NCBI GenBank assembly: GCA_029265905.1
Contig: JAJUGR010000003.1
Coordinates: 111,556 to 175,555 of the forward strand
DNA: 64,000 bases
Source of the DNA: Sporomusaceae bacterium
Lineage (GTDB): Bacteria > Bacillota > Negativicutes > Acidaminococcales > JAJUGR01
Reading direction: 5' to 3'
Shown here one piece after another: positions 47,177-56,335 of the stretch. The notes beneath the pieces are model-generated. The model was not told the DNA's origin. It searched no databases and saw nothing but the letters and a program-made list of their open reading frames with translations. Within the stretch, counting starts at the first letter, position 1, and each line of letters begins with the position of its first letter. The translations under genes and the position numbers were made by a program.

Positions 47177-47528
47177 TCAGACCCGGGGTGAAGCCGGTCA
47201 CGCCCGTCAAGAAGAACAGCATGCGCAACACTTCGCCCAATTCGTCAACCGTTGCGCCGTTTTCGATCGCCAGCTTGGCATGGACGTCAATGGTGACTTG
47301 CGTTTTCGTCGCAACCCCGACCGCAAAAATAATCAGTTCGCGGTATTTTTTCGGAATATGCTTCATGTCGGCATTGCAGATTTCATACATTTGGGAAAAG
47401 GCCTTCAAAATGCCCGGGTCGTTGGCCATCTGCCGATGGAACTGCAGCACGCTGCCGCCCCGCTGCACCGCCAACTTGTCCAGTAATTCGTGCGCTTCTT
47501 TCAAGATCTCCGGATTTGTCTGCTTCAT
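47148..47528 (-). CDS. Carboxymuconolactone decarboxylase-family protein
   Basis: 126 aa; KYRELIIFAVGVATKTQVTIDVHAKLAIENGATVDELGEVLRMLFFLTG. Confidence 0.8.
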   Translation of the reverse strand: MKQTNPEILKEAHELLDKLAVQRGGSVLQFHRQMANDPGILKAFSQMYEICNADMKHIPKKYRELIIFAVGVATKTQVTIDVHAKLAIENGATVDELGEVLRMLFFLTGVTGFTPGLNVFEPIEEK

Positions 47529-47577
47529 GTCATTCTCCCCTTACCTGTTATTGAGCACCGCCTCATAAAGAGGCGAT

Positions 47578-48924
47578 CTAACCGCCGTATTTTTGCGTCA
47601 AAAACTCCTTGCCTACCTGCGGGAACAGGATGTACGTCAGCACATCTTCATCGCACCTGGCCAGGCCGCCAATCTCCGCTTTCATTTTCTCGAACTCCGG
47701 CTCCAGCAAATCAGCCGGCCGGCAGGTGATCCGCCGTTCGGCGCCAAGGACTTTTTCTTCCAGATCAGCCGCAATCTCGCCCGGCGGGGTGCCGTAGAGT
47801 CCGCGGATATAGGCCTTGCTTTCCGTCGGAATCACGGAATACCGCTGGCCCGTGATCACATTCATCGCCGCCTGTACGCCGACAATCTGGCTCATCGGCG
47901 TGCCGAGCGGCGGGTAGCCGAATTCTTTGCGCACCAGATGTGTTTCCGCCAGCACCTCGTCAATGCGGTCGCCGGCGTCCATGGCTTTCAATTGATGCTC
48001 CAGGTTGGACAGCATCCCGCCCGGAACCTGGTGCTGGAACACGGCGATATCGACGCCCGTGAATTTGCTTTCATACTCGCGGTACTTTTGCCGGACGCCG
48101 AGCAAATAGCGGTTGATCTCTTCCAATAGGCCCAAATCCAGCCCAGTGTCGCGCGGCGTGCCCTGCAAAGCCACAACCATGCTTTCCGCCGGCGGATGCG
48201 CCGTTCCGAGCGCGAGCGCCGACAGGTCGGTGTCAACCACATCCACCCCGGCCTTGATCGCTTCCCAATAAGCTAAATCAGCCAAGCCGCCCGTGCAATG
48301 GCAGTGAAGATGGATCGGGACGCTGACCGCCGCTTTCAGCGCCTTCACCAATTCGTAGGCCGCCGTCGGCGTCAACAAGCCGGAGCCGTCCTCGACGTGG
48401 ATTGACTCAACGCCCAACTGCTCAAACTCCTTCGCGAGCTTTGCGTACAGCTCCAGGTTATGAACGGGGCTGATGGTATAGGGAATCTGCCCGGCCGCAA
48501 CCTTCCCGGCCTTCTTGACAGCGCGGATCGCCGTTTCGCAGTTTCGCAGGTCGCCGAGGATATCGAAAATCAGGAACACATCGATGCCAGCCTCGGCGGC
48601 CTTCTCCACGAATTTTTCGACCACATCATCCGGGTAGTGTCTGTAGCCCAGCAAATTCTGCCCGCGCAACAGCATGCGCAAGGGCGTGTTGGGCATGCCT
48701 TTTTTGAAGGCGCGCAGGCGCTCCCACGGATCCTCCTGCAAAAACCGGATGCAGGAATCAAATGTCGCTCCGCCCCATACTTCAGCGCTAACAAAACCAA
48801 CGCGGTCAAGCTGGCCCAAAATCGGGAGCATATCTTCCGTTCTTACGCGCGTCGCCAACAGCGATTGCTGGCCGTCCCGCAGATCAACGCTGGTTAAGCG
48901 CAGCGGCTTATTTGTTTCAAACAT
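47578..48924 (-). CDS. Pyruvate/oxaloacetate carboxyltransferase subunit (no biotinyl domain)
   Basis: 448 aa; [75 protein letters not shown]. Confidence 0.9.
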   Translation of the reverse strand: MFETNKPLRLTSVDLRDGQQSLLATRVRTEDMLPILGQLDRVGFVSAEVWGGATFDSCIRFLQEDPWERLRAFKKGMPNTPLRMLLRGQNLLGYRHYPDDVVEKFVEKAAEAGIDVFLIFDILGDLRNCETAIRAVKKAGKVAAGQIPYTISPVHNLELYAKLAKEFEQLGVESIHVEDGSGLLTPTAAYELVKALKAAVSVPIHLHCHCTGGLADLAYWEAIKAGVDVVDTDLSALALGTAHPPAESMVVALQGTPRDTGLDLGLLEEINRYLLGVRQKYREYESKFTGVDIAVFQHQVPGGMLSNLEHQLKAMDAGDRIDEVLAETHLVRKEFGYPPLGTPMSQIVGVQAAMNVITGQRYSVIPTESKAYIRGLYGTPPGEIAADLEEKVLGAERRITCRPADLLEPEFEKMKAEIGGLARCDEDVLTYILFPQVGKEFLTQKYGG

Positions 48925-48972
48925 GCCTTGCCTCCTCCATAAAGAATTGTCAGTGTACTGTGGTTGCTATTA

Positions 48973-48989
48973 TGCAAATAGCGTGCCAA
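48973..48989 (-). promoter_or_regulatory. Sigma-54 promoter upstream of the carboxyltransferase operon
   Basis: Minus strand TTGGCACGCTATTTGCA, GG-N10-GC. Confidence 0.85.
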
Positions 48990-49053
48990 TTCATAAAACC
49001 AAGAAAAAAAGCAAGTTTTCGAGCATTTTCGCGTTGCCACGGTTGCTTAGTTA

Positions 49054-49069
49054 TGGCATAATCATTGCA
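49054..49069 (+). promoter_or_regulatory. Sigma-54 promoter upstream of the PrpR-type activator
   Basis: TGGCATAATCATTGCA, GG-N10-GC. Confidence 0.75.
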
Positions 49070-49102
49070 AGCAAGTTCATTTTCGTTGCGGAGGCGTTGC
49101 AT

Positions 49103-51037
49103 TTGAGCGGTATAGCCTTTCTTGTTCCCTACGAACCCGAGGCCTCAAGCCTAAAAGAGATTCTCGCCCCTTATCCGGAAGTTCATGTCGAATTCTTTCA
49201 GCTCAATGAGCACGACCAGGCGATTGCCAAAATCATTGAACAAGGGTATGAAATCATCGTCGCCCGGGCCGGCACAGCCAACCGCATCCGGCAGTCCGGC
49301 CTAAAGCTTACGCTCGTCGAACTCCAGATCATGCACGTCGATATCATCCGCGCCATCGAAAAGGCCCATATGCTCGGCGACAAAGTCGCCGTCGTCGCCT
49401 ATCCGCCGATGATGCACGGCATAAACAGCCTGATGCCATACCTGAACCTGTCCTTCCAGCAGTATTTAGTCGACAGCAGCGATGCCGGTCTCGAGGACAC
49501 AGTTTTGCGCGCCGCCCGCGACGGCGCGAACGCTATAGTCGGCGGCGGCCTGATTTGCCAGGCAGCAGAAAAAAACAACTTGCCATCCGTATACATCGCC
49601 ACCGGCCGCGAGGCTGTCTTGCAAGCGCTGCAAGAAGCGCTGCGGCTGAAAGAAGCGATCGACGCGGAAAAAGTGAAGCGCCGCTTGTTTTCGGCGATTT
49701 TGGACTATGTCCACGACGGCATCCTGACGGTTGACTGCGAGCAGAAAATCACCAGCATCAACCTGCGGGCCCAGCAACTGCTAAACACCACCCCGCTGCT
49801 CGCCGCCGGGCAACCCATCGGCAAGTTTTGGCCCGGCCTCAGCCTGTCGGAACTGATCCGAACCCGGCAGGAAGAATTGAACAAGCTCGTGCAAATAAAG
49901 GGGCAAAAACTGATCTGCAACAAGGTGCCCCTGCTGGCGAACGGGAAATTAAACGGCGCCTTGGTGACGTTCCAGGAAATCGCCTCCATCCAGCGCGCCG
50001 AGGCCCATATCCGCAAAGAAATGTACAACAAAGGACACGTGGCAAGAAAAACGTTTTCCGACATCGCGGGCAAAAGCGCCAGCCTGCTGCGGACGATCAC
50101 GCTGGCCAAAGAATTTGCCGCGACAAGTTCAAACATCCTGATCGTCGGCGAAACCGGCACCGGCAAAGAAGTGTTCGCCCAAAGCATTCATAACCACAGC
50201 GTGCGCCAACCCGGCCCCTTCGTGGCCGTAAACTGCGCCGCTCTGCCCGCTCAAATTCTCGAAAGCGAATTGTTCGGTTATGTCGGCGGGGCGTTCACCG
50301 GCGCCAACAAGGAGGGGAAACCCGGCCTGTTCGAATTGGCCCACGGCGGAACCATCTTCCTGGATGAGATTTCCGAGATGGACTACACCAACCAAAGCCG
50401 TTTGCTGCGCGTCCTGCAGGAGCGCTCCGTCATGCGCCTCGGCAGCGACCGCGTCATCGCCATCGATGTCCGGGTCATCGCCGCCACCAACAAGGATCTG
50501 AAGAGCCTGGTCCGGAGCCAAAAGTTCCGCGAAGACCTGTTCTTCCGCCTCAACGTGCTGAAGCTCGAACTGCCGCCGTTGCGCGAGCGGACCCAGGACA
50601 TCGAGCAATTGATCAGCCACTTCGCCGCCCAACTCGCACCGTACCGCAGCCTGGCCTTTGACGCCGCCGCCTTGCGCACATTGGAAAGGCATAGCTGGCC
50701 GGGCAACATTCGCGAACTGCAAAACACGATCGAACGGCTCATGGCCTCCTGCCAGTCGGATACCGTCCGCGCCGCCGACATTGAGGGCGTGCTGGAAAAG
50801 TGGGATAGCGACATAGCGGCGGAAGCCAACCACGCCAGCTTGCCCGCGTCCCCCCTCCCCGCGCCGAGAGGCTCGTTTTTCGACGAGGAAATTGCCGCCA
50901 TTTCCGCCGCCCTTTATGCCGCCAAAGGCAACCTGACCGAAGCGGCGCAAGCGCTCGGCATCAACCGGACGACGCTGTGGCGAAAAATGAAGCGCCTCGG
51001 CCTGCAAATCAACAACGGCGTCGTTGAAAAATGCTGA
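49103..51037 (+). CDS. PrpR-type sigma-54-dependent transcriptional activator (PrpR_N-like, PAS, AAA+, Fis-type HTH)
   Basis: [68 protein letters not shown] (sigma-54 loop); [24 protein letters not shown] start with GGAGGCG RBS. Confidence 0.88.
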   Translation: MSGIAFLVPYEPEASSLKEILAPYPEVHVEFFQLNEHDQAIAKIIEQGYEIIVARAGTANRIRQSGLKLTLVELQIMHVDIIRAIEKAHMLGDKVAVVAYPPMMHGINSLMPYLNLSFQQYLVDSSDAGLEDTVLRAARDGANAIVGGGLICQAAEKNNLPSVYIATGREAVLQALQEALRLKEAIDAEKVKRRLFSAILDYVHDGILTVDCEQKITSINLRAQQLLNTTPLLAAGQPIGKFWPGLSLSELIRTRQEELNKLVQIKGQKLICNKVPLLANGKLNGALVTFQEIASIQRAEAHIRKEMYNKGHVARKTFSDIAGKSASLLRTITLAKEFAATSSNILIVGETGTGKEVFAQSIHNHSVRQPGPFVAVNCAALPAQILESELFGYVGGAFTGANKEGKPGLFELAHGGTIFLDEISEMDYTNQSRLLRVLQERSVMRLGSDRVIAIDVRVIAATNKDLKSLVRSQKFREDLFFRLNVLKLELPPLRERTQDIEQLISHFAAQLAPYRSLAFDAAALRTLERHSWPGNIRELQNTIERLMASCQSDTVRAADIEGVLEKWDSDIAAEANHASLPASPLPAPRGSFFDEEIAAISAALYAAKGNLTEAAQALGINRTTLWRKMKRLGLQINNGVVEKC

Positions 51038-51040
51038 ACT

Positions 51041-51082
51041 AGCAAAAAGCCGACCGGGAATTTTCCCGGTCGGCTTTTTGCT
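51041..51082. terminator. Strong bidirectional terminator
   Basis: agcaaaaagccgaccgggaa / ttcccggtcggctttttgct. Confidence 0.85.
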
Positions 51083-51090
51083 AGAAAGGT

Positions 51091-52155
51091 TCAATTGTCA
51101 CGATACTCATGGGCCGCCTCTTCGCCGCGCAACACCCGAAGCGTCCCGAGCGCCAAGGACTCCAGTTCGTTTTCCCCCGGCACGATTTCCACCGGCGCAA
51201 TGAAGCTGACGCGGTCGGCAATCCATGCCATCTGCATTGCCGAGTAGGCGATGCCGCCCGTTAAAACAATGGCGTCGACTTGTCCCTTGACGACGGTCGC
51301 CAACGAACCAATCGCCTTGGCAACCTGATAAGCCATTGCTTCATACACCAGCCGGGCGGTCTCGTCGCCGGCGGCTATTTTCGCTTCGACTTCGATGGCG
51401 CTGCTCGTGCCAAGGTAACCGACCAACCCGCCTCGCCCGCGGAGCTGCTTGCGCATCGCCCCATGATCGTATTTGCCGGCGTAGCAAAGGTCCAAAAAGT
51501 CACGGCACGGCACGCCGCCGGCCCGCTCCGGCGAAAACGGCCCTTCATCATCGGAGACGAGGTCAACCATTCTCCCCTGCTGATGAATGCTGGCCGTAAT
51601 GCCGCCGCCCAAGTGCACCACAATAAGGTTCATCTCCTCATAGCGCTTTTGCAGCTTCTCCGCCGTTTTCCGGGCAACCGCCCGCATATTCAACACATGG
51701 CAGAGGCTGGCGCGGGGCAACTCCGGCATGCCGGACAGCCGGGCGATATCCGTCAGCTCATCGGCCGAGATCGCATCGTAAATATACGACGGAATGCCCA
51801 GTTCCCCGGCTAGGTCATAGGCGATCAGCGCCGCCACATTGGAGGCGTGTTCCGCCGCCGGGTTGAATCGCAGGCGCTTCGTCATCGCCTCGTTGATGCG
51901 GTAAGCGCCGCCTTTTAACGGCGGCAGCGCCCCGCCGCGGGCGACAATTGCGTCAAGCGTTGTGATGTCGAAGTTTTTTTCGCGCAAGACGTTCAGCACC
52001 GCGCTTTTGCGCATATCGTACTGGTCAGCCACCTTGGCGTACGGCGCAAGCTCTGCCGCGGAATGGTCGATGTTGATTTTAAACTGTTCCTTTTCATCCT
52101 CATAAACAGCAATTTTGGTTGACGTCGATCCAGGGTTAATCGCTAAAATCTGCAT
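51091..52155 (-). CDS. Butyrate kinase, second copy
   Basis: 354 aa; ILAINPGSTSTKIAVYEDEKEQFKINIDHSAAEL, MNLIVVHLGGGITASIHQQGRMVD. Confidence 0.92.
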   Translation of the reverse strand: MQILAINPGSTSTKIAVYEDEKEQFKINIDHSAAELAPYAKVADQYDMRKSAVLNVLREKNFDITTLDAIVARGGALPPLKGGAYRINEAMTKRLRFNPAAEHASNVAALIAYDLAGELGIPSYIYDAISADELTDIARLSGMPELPRASLCHVLNMRAVARKTAEKLQKRYEEMNLIVVHLGGGITASIHQQGRMVDLVSDDEGPFSPERAGGVPCRDFLDLCYAGKYDHGAMRKQLRGRGGLVGYLGTSSAIEVEAKIAAGDETARLVYEAMAYQVAKAIGSLATVVKGQVDAIVLTGGIAYSAMQMAWIADRVSFIAPVEIVPGENELESLALGTLRVLRGEEAAHEYRDN

Positions 52156-52213
52156 GGTTATCCTCCTAACACGTAGTCGCAGCGCGCGGCTAATTTTTCA
52201 ATAGTATTATGAT

Positions 52214-52231
52214 TTGCAAAATTCATGCCAA
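52214..52231 (-). promoter_or_regulatory. Sigma-54 promoter upstream of the second butyrate kinase
   Basis: Minus strand TTGGCATGAATTTTGCAA, GG-N10-GC. Confidence 0.8.
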
Positions 52232-52582
52232 AACAAAAATCCGCTGCAAGAACGGGTTTTTCAAATCGAGCATTTTCTTCAATTGCATTCTCGACGCAGG
52301 TACGCTGCCGGTTCGTTGCGCAACCGTTGCAGACAAGACCGCAGAGCAACAGCTCAACCGGCGGTTACTCCGGCAACATTTTCCCTAACCATTCCAGCAG
52401 TGCGATGACTCGATTTTTTTCCGTTTGTCTTTATCTCGCCACTAGGCACTCTCCCCTATTTCCCGCGTTAGTGGTATGATTGCCTTAGAAGGAATAGCAT
52501 GATGCCAGGAAGAACTTCGTTATTGAACGCCATATTCACACCGACTGCAGCCACGTTACTAGGATTGAAGGAGTGATGCGAG

Positions 52583-52819
52583 ATGACGAAAACGGTATGC
52601 CTTGAATGCGGAAAGCTTGCGGATATGACATACTGCTTTGATTGCCGGGCAAAACACCGCGACGCAGCGGTACAAAAGCTGCAACAGGCGCTAGCACTCA
52701 TAAGCGAGGCATGGCTATTGCTGGATGACGGCACCAACGACTCCATTCCGAGGGACGTCAAGAAAATGGAAGAAACAGCAAAAAGCACCATTACCAGATT
52801 GCATGGCAAAGTAAAATAA
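52583..52819 (+). CDS. Small CxxC...CxxC zinc-ribbon-like hypothetical protein
   Basis: 78 aa; VCLECGKLADMTYCFDCRAKH; terminator follows. Confidence 0.5.
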   Translation: MTKTVCLECGKLADMTYCFDCRAKHRDAAVQKLQQALALISEAWLLLDDGTNDSIPRDVKKMEETAKSTITRLHGKVK

Positions 52820-52835
52820 ACTGCCCCTAACAGAC

Positions 52836-52887
52836 AGAAAACACCCTGCCGGATGCGACGTGTGAAACGTCCGGCAGGGTGTTTTCT
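52836..52887. terminator. Bidirectional terminator
   Basis: agaaaacaccctgccgga...tccggcagggtgttttct. Confidence 0.8.
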
Positions 52888-52894
52888 ATATACG

Positions 52895-53095
52895 CTATGC
52901 TTCTCGCACATATTTCACTATGGTGATTTTTCCCGGATCGATTTCCGCCTTTTGACGCAGAACCCCGTTGACAACCTGTCTGGCCCGCACTTCAGTATCA
53001 TACGCGCACTTTATCCGAAACTGCCGCAGCTTGAGCGGTTTGCCCTCAAAATAAAGCACATATAGTGCTTCTTCCATGCTTACCTCTTGCCTCAT
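52895..53095 (-). CDS. Hypothetical 66-aa protein
   Basis: MRQEVSMEEALYVLYFEGKPLKLRQFRIKCAY...; overlaps the upstream gene end by 4 nt. Confidence 0.45.
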   Translation of the reverse strand: MRQEVSMEEALYVLYFEGKPLKLRQFRIKCAYDTEVRARQVVNGVLRQKAEIDPGKITIVKYVREA

Positions 53096-53829
53096 GCGCT
53101 TTGAAGCTTTGCCGCCTTGGCATAGGAGAGAATCGCCCCAAGCGCAATCGCCAACGAGGCGGCGACCAGAACCCGGTATTCAGGCGGCAGCAGAAACACG
53201 ATCGTATGCGCCGGTATCCAAAAAAATGGAATCGTCTTCATTATTACGAAAGAAATCATACTTTGCCAATCGATATGCGCAATTACCCGGCTCAGGTTAA
53301 GCGCACTTAGCGGCACGCCCTCGCCGCAGATTAAGTCAATATAGGTGTCGCTAATCCGGTGGGCAATCATAAAGGTTGGCGCAAAAGCCAAGTTCATCGT
53401 GGCGCTGATCAGAAAAGCGCCTATAACCTGGGCGTAGCCGCCCGCGCCGGTCCACAGCAAGCCCTTTGCCGCCGCTCCCGCAACGCCGCTGGAGAACAGC
53501 TCGAACATCAGGACGATCAACATGCCAATCAGGCCCCAAACAGCAGTTCTGTACGGCAAGCCGGCCGGTTTTTTCCACTCACCAACCCCGATGCGGAGGG
53601 CTAATAATTCACCCATCGTCGCTAAAATGGCGAATTTGACAAACCCCATCAGGTACGGATGCGCTTTTGTCACACCAATAAATATTTCGTGGCTGGCCGG
53701 AACCACCAGCAAGGACAGCAACCCGCCCAGACAGGCCAGCCAAACAGCATCTCCTCGGTTCAAGGATGAATACCCCCTATCAACGTATTTCCAAGCATGC
53801 ACGGACGTGCATGCCTGGAAACCTTTCAT
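53092..53829 (-). CDS. Integral membrane protein of unknown function (true start probably downstream of 53829)
   Basis: Several hydrophobic segments (GDAVWLACLGGLLSLLVVPASHEIFIG...); 5' end overlaps a hairpin at 53791..53818. Confidence 0.6.
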   Translation of the reverse strand: MKGFQACTSVHAWKYVDRGYSSLNRGDAVWLACLGGLLSLLVVPASHEIFIGVTKAHPYLMGFVKFAILATMGELLALRIGVGEWKKPAGLPYRTAVWGLIGMLIVLMFELFSSGVAGAAAKGLLWTGAGGYAQVIGAFLISATMNLAFAPTFMIAHRISDTYIDLICGEGVPLSALNLSRVIAHIDWQSMISFVIMKTIPFFWIPAHTIVFLLPPEYRVLVAASLAIALGAILSYAKAAKLQSA

Positions 53830-55199
53830 TATACCAACGGATTGTCGACCGGTTCCTCAATCGTCAAAACAATCGCAAAGCAAATCAAGCAACCGGCCGC
53901 CAGGGCGCCAAACACAACATTCCAGCTGAATTTGTCTAAAATCATCCCGATGGCAAGCGGTGTGCAAAAGCCGCCCAGCTGGCCCAGCGTGTTCGTAATC
54001 GACGTCGCAATTGAGAACTGATCTTTCGTCACCAAGCCCATCGGATATACGGTGAACGCCGAGAAGCCGAGGGCAACAAAAAAACCCGTAACGAACAACA
54101 GAATACCCAGGAGCCAGGGGTCAGCCGGCGAAGAAATCAAGGAATACATGGTGACTGACGAGGTCAGGCAAGTCACCATCATCAGCGGCTTCCGGCGCTG
54201 GCCGAACACATTGTCCGACAGCCAGCCGCCGACCATGTTGCCAATTACCGAGCCGGCAAACGGCGCCGCGGCGGCAAAGGCCATTTTCATGATCGCCATT
54301 TTCTTGACGGTAACGAGATACGTGGGAATCCAGGACATCATCGTCGTGGTAATCGCAATCATAAAGAAATAGCCGCAAGCGCTGCCCATCATGTTCCAGG
54401 ACGTGAAGAGCTTTTTCGCGCTGTCAAGTTTTTCAATCTTGCGGGCGCGGACGATTTTATCCAGCCAGACCATGTTGTAAGGTTTCGCCGTTTTTTTCTT
54501 GGCGTCGAAAGCCCGTTCATTTTCGATATATTCGACTTCCGCCGGAGAAGTGAAGCGGCTTTGCGAAGGCTTGTTGGCTACCAAAAAGTACCACGCAATC
54601 CCCAAAAAGATCCCCGGAATGGCAAAGATGCGGAAAATTTCCCGCCAGCCCCACAGGTTGATAATAACCGCGCACACCGGTGGCACAACCAGCGGGCCGA
54701 ATTTGGAGGCGCCGATGAAGATGCCGGTAGCAAAGCCTTTTTCCTTGGCCGGAAACCAATTGTTAATCGTGGTCGGCATCCCGACCGCCAACGGCCCTTC
54801 CGACAAGCCGACCCCAAGCCGGGCCGCTTGCATTTGCCAAATGGCCGTTGAGTAGCCGAGCGCGCCGGTGAAAAGCGAGGTCAGTGTCATGAAGAGGCCA
54901 AAGATTTTGTTTACCCCTAGCTTGCGGCAGATAAAGCCGCCGGGAATCATCGACAGAACGTAACCTGCGAAAAACAAGCTCATCAGCGCGCCCGCCTCGG
55001 TATTGCTCATCGCAAATTCCTTGCGGATATACGGCATCGCAACACCAATGTTGGCGCGGTCAGCCGTTGCAAGGGTGTAAATAAGAAAAATGAAAGCCAG
55101 AACTACCCACCGGAAGCTCGTCATCTTCTGCGCGCCTTCCTTGGCTGAAACAGCAGCCACTTCAACCCCATCCACTTTCGCTTCGACAGAATCTTGCAT
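53829..55199 (-). CDS. MFS transporter (ACS-like, organic-acid type)
   Basis: 456 aa; RWVVLAFIFLIYTLATADRANIGVAMPYIRKEFAMSNTEAGALMSLFFAGY. Confidence 0.88.
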   Translation of the reverse strand: MQDSVEAKVDGVEVAAVSAKEGAQKMTSFRWVVLAFIFLIYTLATADRANIGVAMPYIRKEFAMSNTEAGALMSLFFAGYVLSMIPGGFICRKLGVNKIFGLFMTLTSLFTGALGYSTAIWQMQAARLGVGLSEGPLAVGMPTTINNWFPAKEKGFATGIFIGASKFGPLVVPPVCAVIINLWGWREIFRIFAIPGIFLGIAWYFLVANKPSQSRFTSPAEVEYIENERAFDAKKKTAKPYNMVWLDKIVRARKIEKLDSAKKLFTSWNMMGSACGYFFMIAITTTMMSWIPTYLVTVKKMAIMKMAFAAAAPFAGSVIGNMVGGWLSDNVFGQRRKPLMMVTCLTSSVTMYSLISSPADPWLLGILLFVTGFFVALGFSAFTVYPMGLVTKDQFSIATSITNTLGQLGGFCTPLAIGMILDKFSWNVVFGALAAGCLICFAIVLTIEEPVDNPLV

Positions 55200-55321
55200 G
55201 TTAATCCCCCATTCATCTTATTTTATTGAAGGTAAACAGGTCAAATAAATTCTTTGCAACAGATTGCAAAATTTTCCGAAAACAACGACGCCTGTGCGGG
55301 AATATTCGCCGGGAGGTAAAC

Positions 55322-55350
55322 CCTGTGCGCCGCCAACCGGGGCGCACAGG
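55322..55350 (-). terminator. Hairpin downstream of the HMG-CoA lyase-like gene
   Basis: cctgtgcgcc...ggcgcacagg; weak T tract. Confidence 0.4.
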
Positions 55351-55385
55351 TTCATTCTTAAGCAGGGCTCATCATTTTTAATTGA

Positions 55386-56294
55386 TCAGGAAGGATGTAT
55401 TTCACAAGACAAAGCACTCACCATCCGGCTGGCTACCGGTACAGGCAAAAGTTCCTGCGCAAGATAAGCTGATTGCATGATCTTATCAAGGTCAAGCCCT
55501 GTTTCGATCCCCATGCCCTGCAGCATATTGACCAAATCCTCAGTGGCAACATTGCCGGCCGCGCCTGGCGCAAACGGACAGCCGCCCAAGCCGCCAATCG
55601 CCGTCTCAAACCGCCTGATGCCGATCTGCAGCGCCGCCAGGATGCTCGCCATGGCCATGCCGCGCGTATCATGCAGATGCAGAACGGGATCCACTTGCGG
55701 GAACTCTTTTTTGACGATTTGCAGCAACTCCTGTACCTGCAGCGGGTGCGCCGATCCGACGGTATCCGCCAAGCCAAAATCGGTTACCCCGGCCGCCAGG
55801 CCGTATTCGATGATTTTGATTGTGTTTTCCGCCGGCACCCGGCCGCCCCACGGGCAGTTGAAAACCGTCGGGATCGCCAGTTGAACCTTCGTGCCGCCTT
55901 TAATCTTGCACACTTCGCCCAAGCCTTGAAGCGACTCATCAATCGTCTGCTTGGTATTGGCGAAGTTGTGTTTTTCGCTGGCGGAAATGATATAGGCGAC
56001 TTGGTCCGCCCCGGCTTCGATCGCATCCTTCACCCCCCGCAAATTCGGGGTCAGCGCCATGACAACCAGGTCTTTGTGCTTTGCCTTAACCGCCGCGATA
56101 ATTTCCTTGGCGTCCGCCATCTGCGGCACAGCCTTCGGGTGAACGAACGCTGTGACCTCCATTTTTTTGAAGCCGCACCCCACCAGGCTGTCGATTATCG
56201 CCAGTTTTTTTTCTGTCGGAATCCACTCTTTGATATTCTGAAACCCATCGCGGGGGCCAACTTCCGTTATTTCAACGCTTTTGGGCATTTCCAT
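55386..56294 (-). CDS. Hydroxymethylglutaryl-CoA lyase-family protein
   Basis: MPKSVEITEVGPRDGFQNIKEWIPTEKKLAIIDSL; LHDTRGMAMASILAALQIGIRRFETAIGGLGGCPFAPGAAGNVATEDLVNML. Confidence 0.9.
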   Translation of the reverse strand: MEMPKSVEITEVGPRDGFQNIKEWIPTEKKLAIIDSLVGCGFKKMEVTAFVHPKAVPQMADAKEIIAAVKAKHKDLVVMALTPNLRGVKDAIEAGADQVAYIISASEKHNFANTKQTIDESLQGLGEVCKIKGGTKVQLAIPTVFNCPWGGRVPAENTIKIIEYGLAAGVTDFGLADTVGSAHPLQVQELLQIVKKEFPQVDPVLHLHDTRGMAMASILAALQIGIRRFETAIGGLGGCPFAPGAAGNVATEDLVNMLQGMGIETGLDLDKIMQSAYLAQELLPVPVASRMVSALSCEIHPS

Positions 56295-56335
56295 GTGATC
56301 GCTCCTTTTAATCAGTCCTAGCAACCGCTTGCAAA

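Noticed and set aside
55255-55275. Possible sigma-54 promoter upstream of the MFS gene (ttgcaacagattgcaaaa)
   Set aside because: No GG-N10-GC arrangement on the minus strand
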